Assembly (NCBI GenBank): GCA_964342355.1
Contig: CAYFFG010000007.1
Coordinates: 62,001-126,000 of the forward strand
Length of the DNA stretch: 64,000 nucleotides
Direction: 5' to 3'
From: Hirschia sp964342355
GTDB lineage: Bacteria; Pseudomonadota; Alphaproteobacteria; Caulobacterales; Hyphomonadaceae
The notes under the pieces are model-generated. The model searched no databases. It saw nothing but the letters and a program-made list of their open reading frames with translations, and had not been told where the DNA came from. Shown in pieces: positions 63,351-64,000 of this stretch (within the stretch, counting starts at the first letter, position 1; each line of letters opens with the position of its first letter). The position numbers and the translations under genes are program-made.

Positions 63351-63366
63351 CCAATCATCAGATTGG
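63351..63366. promoter_or_regulatory. dyad CCAATC-ATCA-GATTGG
   Basis: Perfect six-base arms around four bases, about 125 bases before the efflux adaptor start. Possible operator or small hairpin in the leader. Confidence 0.3.
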
Positions 63367-63489
63367 TTGCTAAGCGGGATGTTCACAACAATGTGACCAG
63401 TATTAGCGACGGAGATGCAGGCGCCGTACGTAGAACGTTGAAAGCGGAAAAATGCGCTGGATATCCAGCTGAAGTGGGAAGGCAGTCAG

Positions 63490-64000
63490 GTGACACGATT
63501 TTATAAAGTACCATCGCTTGTGCTGAGCATAGCATGTTTTGCGACGGTGTTATCTGGCTGCGGTGAAACAAAGAGCGTCCCAAATCAACGCACAATGGAA
63601 CAGCAGCAAGCTGTTAAAATCATTGTGCATGAAGTCGTGTTGGGAGCTGATACTCAAGAAATTGAAGCGGTTGGAACCGCGCGCGCACGTCAAGCGGCCA
63701 CCATTTTTGCGCAAGCAAGCGGCGAAGTTCAGTCTATGTATTTCAAGGCCGGTGAATGGATAAAAAAGGGCCAAAAATTAGCGCAACTCGATGATGCGGA
63801 TCAGCGTTTAGCAGTGCAGCGTGCTCGCGTAACGCTCAAAGATGCGGAACAATTGCTCAACAGGTATGAACGCATAGATGTGCCTGAGGCTGTTTCGGAT
63901 AGTCAAAAAGATGGCGCCCGCACGGCTGTGGAGGCAGCCCAGATAGAGTTGGCGCTTGCTCAAGAAGCATTAGCAGATCGTACTGTCATTGCGCCATTTT
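63490..64000 (+). CDS. RND efflux periplasmic adaptor lipoprotein, N-terminal part (cut by window edge)
   Basis: 170 codons are visible, open to the right edge. The start is a GTG seven bases after GGGAAGG. The signal peptide ends in lipobox LSGC (Cys24). The mature part matches membrane-fusion proteins: the first barrel strand (VGTARARQAATIFAQASGEV), the lipoyl half-motif VQSMYFKAGEWIKKGQKLAQLD, and then a coiled-coil hairpin arm (LAVQRARVTLKDAEQLLNRY ... QIELALAQEAL). It would link an inner-membrane RND pump to an outer-membrane channel. The pump gene presumably lies beyond the edge. The substrate class is unknown. Confidence 0.88.
   Translation, partial: MTRFYKVPSLVLSIACFATVLSGCGETKSVPNQRTMEQQQAVKIIVHEVVLGADTQEIEAVGTARARQAATIFAQASGEVQSMYFKAGEWIKKGQKLAQLDDADQRLAVQRARVTLKDAEQLLNRYERIDVPEAVSDSQKDGARTAVEAAQIELALAQEALADRTVIAPF

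Larger units (their letters stand above)
63170..63489. other. divergent intergenic region before glk and efflux adaptor
   Basis: About 320 bases without a believable gene; a 61-codon frame here has no ribosome site and overlaps the adaptor start. It contains three inverted repeats listed separately and must hold both promoters. Confidence 0.5.

Noticed and set aside
63321..63506. 61-codon frame before the efflux adaptor
   Set aside because: No ribosome site, overlaps the adaptor start in another frame, no recognisable product.

Overview
The window looks like a chromosomal segment of a marine-type alphaproteobacterium in or near the Caulobacterales/Hyphomonadales group. The basis is gene order and regulatory signals rather than any marker gene. 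The order erpA/dgt, SPOR protein, nagZ, scpA, scpB, tatABC, serS, surE, pcm, LysM/LytM lipoprotein, yajC, secD, secF is an alphaproteobacterial arrangement. There is an alphaproteobacterial LexA box (GTTC-N7-GTTC type) and a TTAA-N7-TTAA CtrA-like site, and there are large TonB receptors typical of that group. Base composition appears moderate (about half G+C by eye, not computed). No phage, insertion sequence, CRISPR array or rRNA gene was found; the single tRNA gene is tRNA-Lys(TTT).

Layout. 1-7.7 kb: the start of a receiver-domain protein, then an accessory block (TonB receptor, TetR regulator, alpha/beta hydrolase, spinster-type MFS transporter, CaiB/BaiF CoA transferase) that looks like an uptake and catabolism module. 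7.7-25.6 kb: a dense housekeeping run covering Fe-S insertion, dGTP hydrolysis, cell wall recycling, condensin subunits, Tat and Sec export, serine tRNA charging, protein repair, superoxide dismutase and tRNA methylation. 26.6-35.6 kb: DNA maintenance (uvrA and ssb diverging around a LexA box, then gyrA), coaD and two cyclophilins. 35.7-46 kb: a mix of lipoprotein, tRNA-Lys, globin, Tex, glucose-6-phosphate dehydrogenase, an HTTM membrane protein with a small partner, an EEP-fold protein and two esterases. 46-49.4 kb: a YbbA/YbbP-type ABC exporter diverging from a TesA-like lipoprotein.

49.8-53.5 kb is the most unusual part. A chemoreceptor whose N-terminus is a complete cytochrome b561-type four-helix domain is followed by a dihaem cytochrome c peroxidase and a small periplasmic cupredoxin, all on one strand. 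This suggests, by inference, a redox-sensing chemotaxis module. It is followed by a protein with two TetR units in one chain, a BCCT transporter, a second TonB receptor followed by a TPR-sulfotransferase, a MarR regulator, glucokinase, and the start of an RND efflux adaptor lipoprotein cut by the right edge.

Many starts were moved inward from the longest reading frame using Shine-Dalgarno sites, signal peptides, stop/start overlaps or family length. These choices are stated per gene.
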